Assembly (NCBI RefSeq): GCF_022008395.1
Contig: NZ_JAIRBB010000001.1
Location: 1-64,000 of the forward strand
Length of the DNA: 64,000 nt
From: Aequorivita xiaoshiensis
GTDB lineage: Bacteria > Bacteroidota > Bacteroidia > Flavobacteriales > Flavobacteriaceae
Direction: 5' to 3'
Positions within the stretch are counted from its first letter, which is position 1, and each line of letters begins with the position of its first letter. The translations under genes and the position numbers were made by a program. Below are positions 46,076-54,820 of this stretch, in pieces. The notes beneath the pieces are model-generated. The model had not been told where the DNA came from and searched no databases. It saw only the letters and a list, made by a program, of their open reading frames with translations.

Positions 46076-46105
46076 TTTGGGCATTACTTAATAGTATTAA
46101 GTTTT
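46076..46105 (+). promoter_or_regulatory. Possible promoter of amidohydrolase gene
   Basis: TTTG (46076-46079) and TAAGTTTT (46098-46105) are 18 bases apart, close to the Bacteroidota promoter layout, with the start codon 13 bases further on. Confidence 0.35.
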
Positions 46106-46118
46106 AAATAAATGCATA

Positions 46119-47366
46119 ATGAAGAAGAAGTTTTTTAATGCGAAAATCTATCGCAATGATGAAGCCACGGAAATGATTGTAGAAAATGGTAAAATCAACC
46201 AAATCGGGAAAAATCTACCTAAATGTGATGAAGAAATTGATTTAGGCGGGAAGCTTGTTTTACCTCCTTATGTAGATCCGCATTTGCACTTGGACTACGT
46301 TTATACCTTATCGGAACTAGGACAGGATGGCGCTGGCTCGGGAACCTTGTTCGAAGCGATTGAGTTGTGGCCAAAGTTTAAAGAAACTTTGACTGTTGAA
46401 AGTGTGAAAAAGCTTGCGATAAAAGGAATTCACGATGAGGTTTCCCAGGGTGTGCAGCACATACGTACGCATATAGACATTACCGACCCAAATTTCACAG
46501 CCTTAAAGGCGATGCTTGAAATGAAAGAAGACTTAAAAGACACGGTTGATATTCAAATTGTGGCTTTTCCGCAGCAAGGAATGTACACGTATAAAGGCGG
46601 AGTAGAATTAGTAGAAGAAGCATTGAAAATGGGAGCTGACGTTGTTGGTGGCATTCCACATTACGAACCAGCTCGCGAATTTGGAGAGAAATCTGTTCAC
46701 GATATAGTTAATCTCGGACTGAAATACGATAAAATGATTGATGTTCACTGTGATGAAACAGACGATCCAAACTCTCGTTTTTTAGAGCTTTTAAATGCGC
46801 TTGTTCTTATGGAAGATTACGGCACTAAAACTATCGCGAGTCACACCTGTTCCTTTGGTTCGGCAGATAACTCATATGCTTTTAGAATGATGGATCTGTT
46901 CCAAAAAAGTAAATTAAACTTTATTGCTTGTCCTACCGAAAACGCTTATTTACAAGGTCGTCAAGATACTTACCCAAAACGTCGTGGATTAACCAGAGTA
47001 AAAGAATTTCTAGAATTAGGAATTAATGTAGCCTTCGCACAAGATTCCATAAACGACCCTTGGTATCCAATGGGGAATGGAAATATGATGAACATTCTAG
47101 ACAACGGAATTCACCTCGCACAAACCATGTCGCCAGAAGAGATAAAAACAGTTTTTGATTTAATTACCTACAATGGAGCCCGTTGTATGAATATTCAAGA
47201 TAGTTATGGTCTAGAAGTAGGAAAAGCAGCCAATTTTATTGTACTTAACGAATCTACAGTGTATGAAGCGATAAGAAAAAGAGTAGACGTATTGGCTTCA
47301 GTTCGAAATGGTGAATTTTTATTCCGTCGCAAGGAGGTAGAATACGACGTGCCTTTAAAACTTTAA
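46119..47366 (+). CDS. Cytosine deaminase-like amidohydrolase
   Basis: 415-residue metal-dependent amidohydrolase resembling CodA. Metal ligands: H55 and H57 in PPYVDPHLHLDY, the histidine in DVHCDETDDPNSRF, ASHTCSFG, and the aspartate of VAFAQDSINDPWYPMGNGNM, the last nearly as in E. coli cytosine deaminase. Activity is likely deamination of cytosine or a related ring compound (isoguanine and creatinine are other options in this group). It is followed by an MgtC-type gene 67 bases downstream; no cytosine permease is next to it. Confidence 0.87.
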   Translation: MKKKFFNAKIYRNDEATEMIVENGKINQIGKNLPKCDEEIDLGGKLVLPPYVDPHLHLDYVYTLSELGQDGAGSGTLFEAIELWPKFKETLTVESVKKLAIKGIHDEVSQGVQHIRTHIDITDPNFTALKAMLEMKEDLKDTVDIQIVAFPQQGMYTYKGGVELVEEALKMGADVVGGIPHYEPAREFGEKSVHDIVNLGLKYDKMIDVHCDETDDPNSRFLELLNALVLMEDYGTKTIASHTCSFGSADNSYAFRMMDLFQKSKLNFIACPTENAYLQGRQDTYPKRRGLTRVKEFLELGINVAFAQDSINDPWYPMGNGNMMNILDNGIHLAQTMSPEEIKTVFDLITYNGARCMNIQDSYGLEVGKAANFIVLNESTVYEAIRKRVDVLASVRNGEFLFRRKEVEYDVPLKL

Positions 47367-47433
47367 ACTTATCTTGTAAACTTCTTTTAGAATAGGCTTT
47401 ATAATTTCAAACCACTAATTTCTCAAAGGTTTT

Positions 47434-48165
47434 ATGGATGGATTTGTTGAATTATCAGAATACATTTTTCGCATAGGCACTGCATTTTTATTAGGTGGAA
47501 TTATTGGTTTTGAAAGACAGTGGCAACAAAAAAACGCAGGTTTACGCACCAATACTTTAGTGGCGATTGGCGCTGCTTCGTATGTATTGCTATCAATAGA
47601 CTTATTTAGCCTAGCAGGGGGAGATCCCGGAAGAGTAACGGCGCAAATTGTTACGGGTATTGGTTTTATTGGAGCTGGGGTTATAATGAAAGACGGATTT
47701 AATGTAAGAGGACTTAATACCGCAGCTACAATTTGGTGTTCCGCAGCAGTAGGAACACTAGCCGGAATGGGACTTTTTGTAGAATCATTAATTACTACTG
47801 TCGCCGTAGTTTTATCTCACTTAATTTTAAGACCTATAAGTGTTCGTTTATCCAAGATTTCAGCTTATAAAAAAACCAAAGTAAAAGAAACTTACTACCA
47901 GGTTTCTATCCAATGTTCTATGAGTATGGAAGCAGACGTTCGATTTTGGTTATTAAGCCATATTGAAACTAACGATCAATTATTGGTACGCTCTATTAAC
48001 AGAAAAACTTTAGAATCTAATACGGAAGAAGTAGTCATTCAAATAGAAGTGGCTACCATTGGCGAACAAGAAAACTTATTAGAAAAATTGGTTACAGATC
48101 TTACTATGGAACTCGAAGTAACTCGAGCAGGCTGGAAATTGGTAGGACGAGAAACAGAGTATTAG
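47434..48165 (+). CDS. MgtC/SapB-family membrane protein
   Basis: 243 residues. The N-terminal membrane domain has the family signature LLGGIIGFERQWQQKNAGLRTNTLVA and TGIGFIGAGVIMKDG, NVRGLNTAATIWCSAAVGTLAGMG, with about four helices; the C-terminal cytoplasmic part (from 150) is a small ACT-like domain. MgtC relatives help growth in low magnesium, partly by inhibiting F-type ATP synthase; whether that applies here is unknown. Confidence 0.92.
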   Translation: MDGFVELSEYIFRIGTAFLLGGIIGFERQWQQKNAGLRTNTLVAIGAASYVLLSIDLFSLAGGDPGRVTAQIVTGIGFIGAGVIMKDGFNVRGLNTAATIWCSAAVGTLAGMGLFVESLITTVAVVLSHLILRPISVRLSKISAYKKTKVKETYYQVSIQCSMSMEADVRFWLLSHIETNDQLLVRSINRKTLESNTEEVVIQIEVATIGEQENLLEKLVTDLTMELEVTRAGWKLVGRETEY

Positions 48166-48220
48166 CCCCAACTCATTCTATTGAATTATTTGTGTATTTC
48201 ACAGAATTAAAAATAAAACT

Positions 48221-49393
48221 ATGAGCAAACAAAATATTGCGGAAAAAACTAAGAGCGTCTTTCCTTGGTTGCTAATGATTTTAATGTCGTCGGTAACCTT
48301 TGTGGGAATTCTCTCTGAACTAATGCCTTCTGGGGTTTTACCTCTTATGATGGACGATTTAAACATCAACGAAGTTCAGACGGGGAATTTAGTTGGGTAT
48401 TATGCCATTGCTTCGGCTATTTTCGCAATTCCACTTATTTCCTTGACGATGCATTTCAACAGGAAATATTTATTACTCCTTTTGTTGGGAGGTTTTGCTA
48501 TTTCAAATATTATATCAGGACTCGTTTACAATTATACCATCATCATTATTCTAAGAGTTATTGGTGGTATTTGTGCGGGAGTTATGTGGCCAATGATTGC
48601 TGCTTATGGAATGCGGTTGGTTGATGAAAAGCATCATGGAAAGGCGATTGCAGTTATTATGGCAGGAACAACCTTGGGAATTAGCGTGGGAATGCCGATA
48701 ATGACGACTATTGGGAATGACTACGGCTGGAGAACAGAATTTATAGGTCTTGGTGCATTTATCCTTGTTATTGCTGTAATTAGCTTTTTTGCGTTGCCTT
48801 CAACTCCAGGAGAAAAACTGACTAAAAGCTCCTCTCCATTTGCATTACTAAAAATACCTGAAGTTTTAATTATACTATTACTTACTTTACTCGGTGTAAT
48901 TGCACATTATGGTGTTTATGTGTATATCACAAGTCTTGTGGATGAAATTCAGCTAGCAGGTGGTGTGGAAATGGCGCTGTTATTTTTTGGAATTGGTTCG
49001 CTAATTTCAGTTTTGATAGCTATAAAATACACCGATAAATATTTAAGACTACTAACTATAGCAATGTTTGGTTTGATTATTATATCAATGGTTATTTTCC
49101 TAATGTTCGGAGGCACAACAGGTATAGGACATTTCGCTTTCTTTTTATGGGGAGTTTCCTTTGGTCCATTAGTGACGTTATTACAAGCTGCGGTAAGCAG
49201 GCAAGTAGAAACTGCAAAAGATGTAGCTACATCGGTTCAGTCTTCGGTTTTCAACTTATCAATTATGATTGCATCATCTGCTGCCGGCCTATTATTGGGA
49301 ATTTACTCTCCGATGAGTTTGGTTTATCTTGCAATTGCACTTTCCATACCCGGAATTATTATTTCAGTATTTGCTAAAAAAACATTAAGTTGA
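48221..49393 (+). CDS. Major facilitator superfamily transporter
   Basis: 390-residue inner-membrane permease with twelve predicted helices, of the sugar-efflux/drug-efflux type (AraJ-like). The first loop reads MDDLNINEVQTGNLVGYYAI, followed by RVIGGICAGVMWPMIAAYG and MAGTTLGISVGMPIMTTIG. Substrate unknown. It is convergent with the HxlR regulator gene, only 5 bases apart. HxlR proteins often control efflux pumps, but no operator copy lies before this gene. Confidence 0.9.
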   Translation: MSKQNIAEKTKSVFPWLLMILMSSVTFVGILSELMPSGVLPLMMDDLNINEVQTGNLVGYYAIASAIFAIPLISLTMHFNRKYLLLLLLGGFAISNIISGLVYNYTIIIILRVIGGICAGVMWPMIAAYGMRLVDEKHHGKAIAVIMAGTTLGISVGMPIMTTIGNDYGWRTEFIGLGAFILVIAVISFFALPSTPGEKLTKSSSPFALLKIPEVLIILLLTLLGVIAHYGVYVYITSLVDEIQLAGGVEMALLFFGIGSLISVLIAIKYTDKYLRLLTIAMFGLIIISMVIFLMFGGTTGIGHFAFFLWGVSFGPLVTLLQAAVSRQVETAKDVATSVQSSVFNLSIMIASSAAGLLLGIYSPMSLVYLAIALSIPGIIISVFAKKTLS

Positions 49394-49398
49394 TTTGA

Positions 49399-49755
49399 TT
49401 ATCCGTGTACAGACTGCCTATATTGAATTCCCCATTTTGCCAATTCGTTAATTAGTGGCGCAAGTGTTGCACCATATTCTGTTATAGCATATTCCACGGT
49501 TATAGGCTTTGTATCTAAAACTGTTCGACTAACTAAATGATTCATTTCAAGATCTTGAAGTTCTTTGGAAAGCATTTTAGATCCTATCCCATCTATTTCT
49601 CTCATTAAATCCATAAACCCAAGTTTGCTACCCTCTATTAGCGTTCCCAGAATGTGAAACTTCCATTTCCCAGATAAGATGCTCATGGTATCACTTATAG
49701 CTTGCATCCTAACCTGACATACAGGGGTGTCGTTTATTTTTGCTTTCTTTTTCAT
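49399..49755 (-). CDS. HxlR-family transcriptional regulator
   Basis: 118-residue winged-helix protein: VRMQAISDTMSILSGKWKFH, ILGTLIEGSKLGFMDLMREI, IGSKMLSKELQDLE and EYAITEYGATLAPLINELAKWG are HxlR landmarks. It has a single cysteine, C13 in TPVCQVR, at the position used by redox- and electrophile-sensing members such as YodB and HypR. Its own promoter region carries the 59-bp repeat described at 49796, with a nested dyad just downstream of a minus-strand -7 box (TATATTTG, complement of 49841-49848); autorepression is therefore likely. The second copy stands before the DsbA-like gene. Confidence 0.92.
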   Translation of the reverse strand: MKKKAKINDTPVCQVRMQAISDTMSILSGKWKFHILGTLIEGSKLGFMDLMREIDGIGSKMLSKELQDLEMNHLVSRTVLDTKPITVEYAITEYGATLAPLINELAKWGIQYRQSVHG

Positions 49756-49795
49756 TCTATTTTAAATATTAGACAATTACAACTTAAATGCAACT

Positions 49796-49854
49796 AGGTA
49801 GTTTCCTACAGGAAAATACTTCCCAGAAGGAAACGCATATCAAATATATACTTA
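49796..49854. promoter_or_regulatory. HxlR operator-promoter repeat, copy 1
   Basis: 59 bases matching copy 2 at 54651-54709 at 52 positions. The core (49801-49834) has nested dyads: outer GTTTCCT / AGGAAAC and inner GGAA / TTCC. A minus-strand -7 box (TATATTTG) at 49841-49848 points toward hxlR; TAACTTCG just beyond the repeat (49855-49862) may serve plus-strand transcription. Confidence 0.75.
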
Positions 49855-50282
49855 ATAACTTCGATACTTTATTATAATTATTAGAGAGGTAATAAATAAT
49901 ATCAATTAAGTTAGTTTCAAAAAACATGATCAAATGAAAAAACACGAGTTTCAAATAATTATGTTTCTAAGTAGTTAACTATCCAATAAATCTAAAAACA
50001 TCAGACTTCCAGTGGTTATCCTACACAGCATATAATTTCTAATCACATTAAAAGCCAATTTAAATTGCTGTATAGCATTTTCCCATTTATGGTGGAGCAT
50101 CGGTATTATACAACCTCATATATTATTTGACAACTTCTACACTGACCATGTTTACGGAATTTGTGGGTAAAGTCATGATTTGCTCGAACTTAGTTAACAT
50201 TTTGATAATGTTTAAAGGCATTAATCCAACTAAATTATATTTGTATATCTTATATAGTTTAAAAGATAGCTGCGAAATTATA
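49855..50282. other. Leader of three-gene cluster with a minus-strand short frame
   Basis: No proven gene. A plus-strand -7-like box TATATTTG at 50236-50243 lies 39 bases before the first cluster gene. On the minus strand a 41-codon frame at 49975-50100 starts MLHHKWENAIQQFKLAFNVI and ends LDLLDS; it looks protein-like and could be the end of a decayed gene such as a transposase, but is not identified. Confidence 0.45.
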
Positions 50283-51269
50283 ATGATGAATAATTTATTA
50301 GAGACGATTAAAAATACACCTTTAGTTAAATTCGAAAATTTAAGTAAAGCTAATTCCATTTCAATATACGGTAAACTAGAATACCTAAATGCAGGAAAAA
50401 GTCTCAAATCTCGCACCTCCAAGAACATGATAGATTGGGCGCTTGAAAATAAATTGTTAAAACAAGGTGACACTGTTATTGAATCTAGCTCTGGAAATAT
50501 GGCCATTGGGCTAGCTCAATTATGCACTTACTATGGTTTAAACTTAATTGTAGTGGTAGATCCTAATGCAAAACAAAGCACTCTCGATATTTTAAAAGTT
50601 TACGGCGCTACCATTGAGAAGGTTAAAAAACCCCACAGAACTGACGGTTTTTTAGGTGCACGACTGGAGCGTGTTCAACAATTAATAGATATCACTCCCA
50701 ATTCCTACTGGCCTAATCAATATAAGAATAAACAAAACCCTAAAACTTATTACGCAACAGCAAAAGAAATATTTAAGGAATTTAACGAGGCGCCCGATTA
50801 TATATTTTTATCGGTAAGCACTTGTGGTACATTAATGGGTTTTGCAAACTATATCGAGGAAAATAAACTACCAACCAAAGTCATTGCTGTAGATGCTAAA
50901 GGAAGTGTATTATTTGGGAAAAAACCGGAGAAGAGGATAATCGCTGGCCATGGTGCCAGTATTCCATCATCATTTTTGGATACCCAGCTTATACATGATA
51001 ACGTACAAGTAACCGATTTAGACTGTATAAAAGGGTGTTGGAAACTTCTTCACAATGAGGCCATCCTTGCAGGAGGCTCGACAGGCGGAACGTTAATAGC
51101 TATAGAAAATTACGCCGATAAACTTCCAAAAAATTCTAAATGCGTTATGCTTGTAGCAGATGATGGTGAGCGCTATATAGATAGTATTTATAACAAAGAA
51201 TGGATTGAGAAACAATTCTCATTGAGTCCTGAAAAAATTAAAGCTTTAACTTCCAAATGGCAGAAATAA
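50283..51269 (+). CDS. SbnA-like cysteine-synthase-fold PLP enzyme
   Basis: Fold-II PLP enzyme of about 328 residues from the ATG preceding MNNLLETIKNTPLVKFENL; longer frames add an unrelated leader. PLP lysine K42 is in LNAGKSLKSRTSKNMI; ESSSGNMAIGLAQL is the substrate-carboxylate loop and SVSTCGTLMGFANY the phosphate site. The departure from CysK consensus resembles SbnA, which joins O-phosphoserine to glutamate in 2,3-diaminopropionate synthesis, and the y4xP-type proteins. Ordinary cysteine synthesis is less likely given the partners. It overlaps the next gene by 13 bases. Very AT-rich. Confidence 0.87.
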   Translation: MMNNLLETIKNTPLVKFENLSKANSISIYGKLEYLNAGKSLKSRTSKNMIDWALENKLLKQGDTVIESSSGNMAIGLAQLCTYYGLNLIVVVDPNAKQSTLDILKVYGATIEKVKKPHRTDGFLGARLERVQQLIDITPNSYWPNQYKNKQNPKTYYATAKEIFKEFNEAPDYIFLSVSTCGTLMGFANYIEENKLPTKVIAVDAKGSVLFGKKPEKRIIAGHGASIPSSFLDTQLIHDNVQVTDLDCIKGCWKLLHNEAILAGGSTGGTLIAIENYADKLPKNSKCVMLVADDGERYIDSIYNKEWIEKQFSLSPEKIKALTSKWQK

Positions 51270-52966
51270 ATCCTGTTAATATTGCCATAGTAGGATTTGG
51301 ACCGAAAGGATTTTATGCTCTAGAGCGATTGCTTGCTTCTATTTGTAGTTTTGAAATTACACGTACCGTAAAAATACATGTGTTTAACAGCTCAAATAGT
51401 TATGCCGCAGGTGATGTTTATAATACGCACCAAGCTGAGTATTTAATAATGAATTTCCCAAACCATAAAATCGATATCTGGAACAGACAGCAACCTCCTT
51501 ACATAGTTAAAGAAGCTTTAAATTTTACATCTTGGTTAGCAAAATATCGTCCAAAAACGCTTAAATCCTTTTATGCTCCTCGAAAAATAGTGGGCGAATA
51601 CCTTATAGATGGGTATAAACAGTTAAAAAAATCTATTCCTTCAAATATCGAGATTATTGAAATTGAAGATGTTGTAACAGCCATCGATATTGAAAATGAC
51701 GCCTTGAGGATTACCACTAAAAATCATGGGGTTTTCGATACCCTTTTTTTTAGTATTATGTGCACCACAGGTCATTTAGGTGCCGGGGCTTCCTTTAACG
51801 AGAATGCTAAAACCGCTACGGAAGTGCCCTTTGTCTATCCGCTAAACGAAAAACTTGATCATTTATCAAAAGAAAAAATGATAGGTATTCAAGGTTTAGG
51901 CCTCACATTTATCGATACCCTACTTTATTTAACCGAAGGTCAAGGTGGAAAATTCTCATGTGAAAATGATGCTTTAATTTATCAACCTTCAGAAAATTTT
52001 AAAACTAAAATATACGCATTTTCAAGAACTGGTATTCCTAGTGTTCCAAGAGTGCCTAATGAAGATAGAAAGAAAACACCAAAATATTTTACAATTGAAA
52101 ATATATCTACAAAAAAGCCAATTAATTTTGAGAAACAGTTATTGCCCTTAATTAAACAAGAATACTGTTACAACTACTATCAAACACTCTTTAATATTTA
52201 TGATTGGGAGTTGAAATTCTACACAGACTTTAAAAAAGTTGAAACACAAATTGATAGCTTTCATAAAGAATTTCCTTCTGAAAATAGATTTAGTTGGAAC
52301 TTAGTAGAGAACCCTTACAACGGCACTGAGGTAAATCATCAAACTTTTCTAGCATTGTGTAGGTTTTTTATAGATGAATGTGAAAAAGGTATCACAAATA
52401 GTGCTTATCTTAATGCTCTAGGAACGTGGCGAAGTATTAGCAATTTATTTAATGAAATATATAGTTTTGGTGGTCTTGACGGAGAATCTCATAAACTTTT
52501 CGATAGTTATTACTTCAATTTGTTTAACCGAACATCATATGGACCTCCTTTATCAAATTTTAAAAAAATGTATGCTATTGCCTCTACCGGCTTGCTAGAT
52601 TTAACCTTTGGCGCAAATCCTACAGTTGAAAAATCAACTGAGAGTTTTCTACTATCTAAAGGACAGAAAGAGACGAGAATCGACTATTTGATAAACGCCA
52701 GGATTCCTCGAAAAAGTTGTCGAGAAAACACTATGTTTGAAAGTTTAATCGAAAATAATATTGGTAGAGAATTTATTAATGAAGATTATAGAACGGGGAC
52801 AATTCATATAGATAATATTGGAAAAGTGGTAAATTCAAAAAACATCAATATTTTCTTATATGGCACGCCCACTGAAGGAATTACCTTTGATAATGACACT
52901 CTTAATACAACTCGAAATAATTTTGCCTCAACTTGGGCTAATGCCCTTTGTAAAACTTTAAGATAA
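51257..52966 (+). CDS. FAD/NAD(P)-binding oxidoreductase of three-gene cluster
   Basis: 569 residues. The N-terminal dinucleotide site is VNIAIVGFGPKGFYALERLL (GxGxxG at 13-18), then FNSSNSYAAGDVYNTHQAEY and LIMNFPNHKIDIW, as in the FAD-NAD(P)-binding family (NAD_binding_9 type). A second half from about 200 (MIGIQGLGLTFIDTLLYLTE) contains another Rossmann-like motif and ends TEGITFDNDTLNTTRNNFAS. Such proteins are poorly characterised; oxidation or oxidative cleavage of an amine made by the upstream enzyme is a reasonable guess. It overlaps both neighbours, so it is firmly part of the operon. Confidence 0.85.
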   Translation: MAEINPVNIAIVGFGPKGFYALERLLASICSFEITRTVKIHVFNSSNSYAAGDVYNTHQAEYLIMNFPNHKIDIWNRQQPPYIVKEALNFTSWLAKYRPKTLKSFYAPRKIVGEYLIDGYKQLKKSIPSNIEIIEIEDVVTAIDIENDALRITTKNHGVFDTLFFSIMCTTGHLGAGASFNENAKTATEVPFVYPLNEKLDHLSKEKMIGIQGLGLTFIDTLLYLTEGQGGKFSCENDALIYQPSENFKTKIYAFSRTGIPSVPRVPNEDRKKTPKYFTIENISTKKPINFEKQLLPLIKQEYCYNYYQTLFNIYDWELKFYTDFKKVETQIDSFHKEFPSENRFSWNLVENPYNGTEVNHQTFLALCRFFIDECEKGITNSAYLNALGTWRSISNLFNEIYSFGGLDGESHKLFDSYYFNLFNRTSYGPPLSNFKKMYAIASTGLLDLTFGANPTVEKSTESFLLSKGQKETRIDYLINARIPRKSCRENTMFESLIENNIGREFINEDYRTGTIHIDNIGKVVNSKNINIFLYGTPTEGITFDNDTLNTTRNNFASTWANALCKTLR

Positions 52967-54408
52967 TGAATGTATATAAAGCCAATAAAACTTTACCTCT
53001 CGAACCAGTTACCTCACAATGGATGCACGATCTATTTGCTCAAAGCGATTTAATGCACCAATTATTAGATAAGTATGACTCTCCCATTAACATACTTAAC
53101 ATTACATCATTTAAAACTAACATTAAGGCTTATAAAAATCTCTTTAAAAACTATCATATTGATGGACAGATTTATTTCGCCCGTAAGGCTAATAAAACTG
53201 CAACCTTAATAAACTCAGCCTTGCAAGAAAATATTGGCATTGATACCGCTAGTTACAATGAATTAAATCAAGCAATTGAAAGAGGGGGCAAAGGGAAAAG
53301 TTTGGTATTAACCTCAGCAATCAAAACCCCTAATCAACTTAAGTTAGCACTAGCTCACGAGGTACCTGTTATCTTAGACAATCAAGATGAGTTTAATTTA
53401 TATAATAAAATTGCAAGTTCAGCTGGGAAGACTGCACATATAGGCGTTCGAATAAGTGGATTCAGGGTTAACGGGCAAAAACTTTACAGTCGATTCGGGA
53501 TTGATATTGATTCGATTAAAGATTTTATCAATGATAATTTTATAAATAATGAAAAATTTCCAAACCTTAGAATCTATGGATTACATTTCCATCTAAACGG
53601 ATATTCTACCATTGAAAGAAGTCAGGCATTATTGCAAACCATAGAAATTGCTAAATATTTGAGAGCGAATTCTTTCCCGATAAAATTTATTGATATAGGT
53701 GGCGGAATTACCATGAATTACCTAAAAGATGAAACGCAATTAGAAGCATTTAAAACTGAACTTCAATCTCAAGTAATGCATATCGAGAAGGAGGAACTTA
53801 CATTTAGACGTAATGGTTTAGGATACAAGAATATAGACGGAAAACTTTCTGGCACCTTAGAAACTTATCCATATTTTAATAAGATACATACAGAAACATT
53901 TATCAAGAAAATTTTAGATTTTCAAAATAATGGTGAAACCATTGCTCAATCCTTAAATAAAAACAATCTTCAACTTAGAATTGAACCTGGAAGATCATTA
54001 TTGCAACAAGTAGGAATCACCGTTGCTAGGGTTAATTATAGGAAAAAAGATAGCGAAGGTCGTAATTTAATAGGATTGGAAATGAATATGTCACAACTCA
54101 AGAGTGCGAGTACTGACTTCTTATTAGATCCGTATATAATTTATAGAAATCCTATTAAAAACAACACAGAGTGGAAGAAAGTCTATTTTACAGGGGCTTA
54201 CTGTTTAGAACAGGATATTATTCTTAAAAAAGTTTCCGAAATTCCTCAAATTCCAGAAATTGGCGACATCGTTGTATTTGTAAATACAGCAGGTTACTTG
54301 ATGCACTTCTATGAAAGACAAGCACATCTTTTTAACCTATCGAACAACTTAACTTTGGATACTATGGAAACAGAGTGCCTTGAAATTTCAGATTTTAAAT
54401 TGGATTAA
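52966..54408 (+). CDS. Y4yA-like fold-III PLP decarboxylase
   Basis: 480-residue member of the Orn/DAP/Arg decarboxylase-2 (alanine-racemase fold) class resembling the Y4yA family. PLP lysine K74 is in IYFARKANKTATLINSA; the barrel has GLHFHLNGYSTIERSQALLQ and FIDIGGGITMNYL; LRIEPGRSLLQQVGITVARV and the catalytic-cysteine region TGAYCLEQDIILKK complete the site. It should decarboxylate a D- or meso-configured or diamino acid centre. The start shares a base with the previous stop (TAATG). Expected substrate: the product of the two upstream enzymes. Confidence 0.86.
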   Translation: MNVYKANKTLPLEPVTSQWMHDLFAQSDLMHQLLDKYDSPINILNITSFKTNIKAYKNLFKNYHIDGQIYFARKANKTATLINSALQENIGIDTASYNELNQAIERGGKGKSLVLTSAIKTPNQLKLALAHEVPVILDNQDEFNLYNKIASSAGKTAHIGVRISGFRVNGQKLYSRFGIDIDSIKDFINDNFINNEKFPNLRIYGLHFHLNGYSTIERSQALLQTIEIAKYLRANSFPIKFIDIGGGITMNYLKDETQLEAFKTELQSQVMHIEKEELTFRRNGLGYKNIDGKLSGTLETYPYFNKIHTETFIKKILDFQNNGETIAQSLNKNNLQLRIEPGRSLLQQVGITVARVNYRKKDSEGRNLIGLEMNMSQLKSASTDFLLDPYIIYRNPIKNNTEWKKVYFTGAYCLEQDIILKKVSEIPQIPEIGDIVVFVNTAGYLMHFYERQAHLFNLSNNLTLDTMETECLEISDFKLD

Positions 54409-54650
54409 AGCTATTTACCTAAGGCGTACATTATACCAACTAATTTTCATAGATTTTTATAAGAATAGTTTTCTTTATTCACCTACCATCTTAGAGGCTT
54501 ATGTCATACCGGTTTTAAATAATCTGTACAAATCAGCATATGGTTTGTATTTTTTTAGTCGTTCTATTTCAAGGATATGAGTGCTACATTCAAGATAGTT
54601 TTGAACACCTTCACGATATTCTACTGATTATTTTTTCAAGGAATAAAATA
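54409..54650. other. Spacer with decayed minus-strand frame
   Basis: No intact gene. On the minus strand, 54499-54627 is an open frame without a start codon reading SVEYREGVQNYLECSTHILE, then IERLKKYKPYADLYRLFKTG and stop. It looks like the end of a real protein gene; family not recognised. It sits right next to operator copy 2 and mirrors the remnant near copy 1. Confidence 0.4.
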
Positions 54651-54709
54651 AGGTAGTTTCATACAGGAAAGCACTTCCCAAAAGGAAACCCATATCAAAC
54701 ATACACTTA
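54651..54709. promoter_or_regulatory. HxlR operator-promoter repeat, copy 2
   Basis: 52 of 59 bases match copy 1; the dyad core GTTTC...GAAAC with inner GGAA/TTCC is kept at 54656-54689. A plus-strand -7 box TATATTTG (54718-54725) just beyond it would drive the DsbA-like gene with a leader of about 90 bases. A minus-strand TATGTTTG is also preserved, pointing at the decayed frame, so the copy retains the divergent layout of an hxlR promoter. Confidence 0.75.
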
Positions 54710-54820
54710 AATAACAGTATATTTGTATTCAAACTTGAAAACATAACACCTTAAACCTGAAACAAATAGAGCTACAGTAAATGTATTCAAGTAAATAGAT
54801 AATAATTTAAAAACAATATC

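Noticed and set aside
50283-54408. Cluster considered as a complete staphyloferrin-like siderophore locus
   Set aside because: No IucA/IucC-type synthetase, SbnB homologue or TonB-dependent receptor is adjacent.
54380-54580. 66-codon plus-strand frame at the end of the Y4yA-like gene
   Set aside because: Begins inside that gene in another frame, composition typical of random AT-rich DNA.
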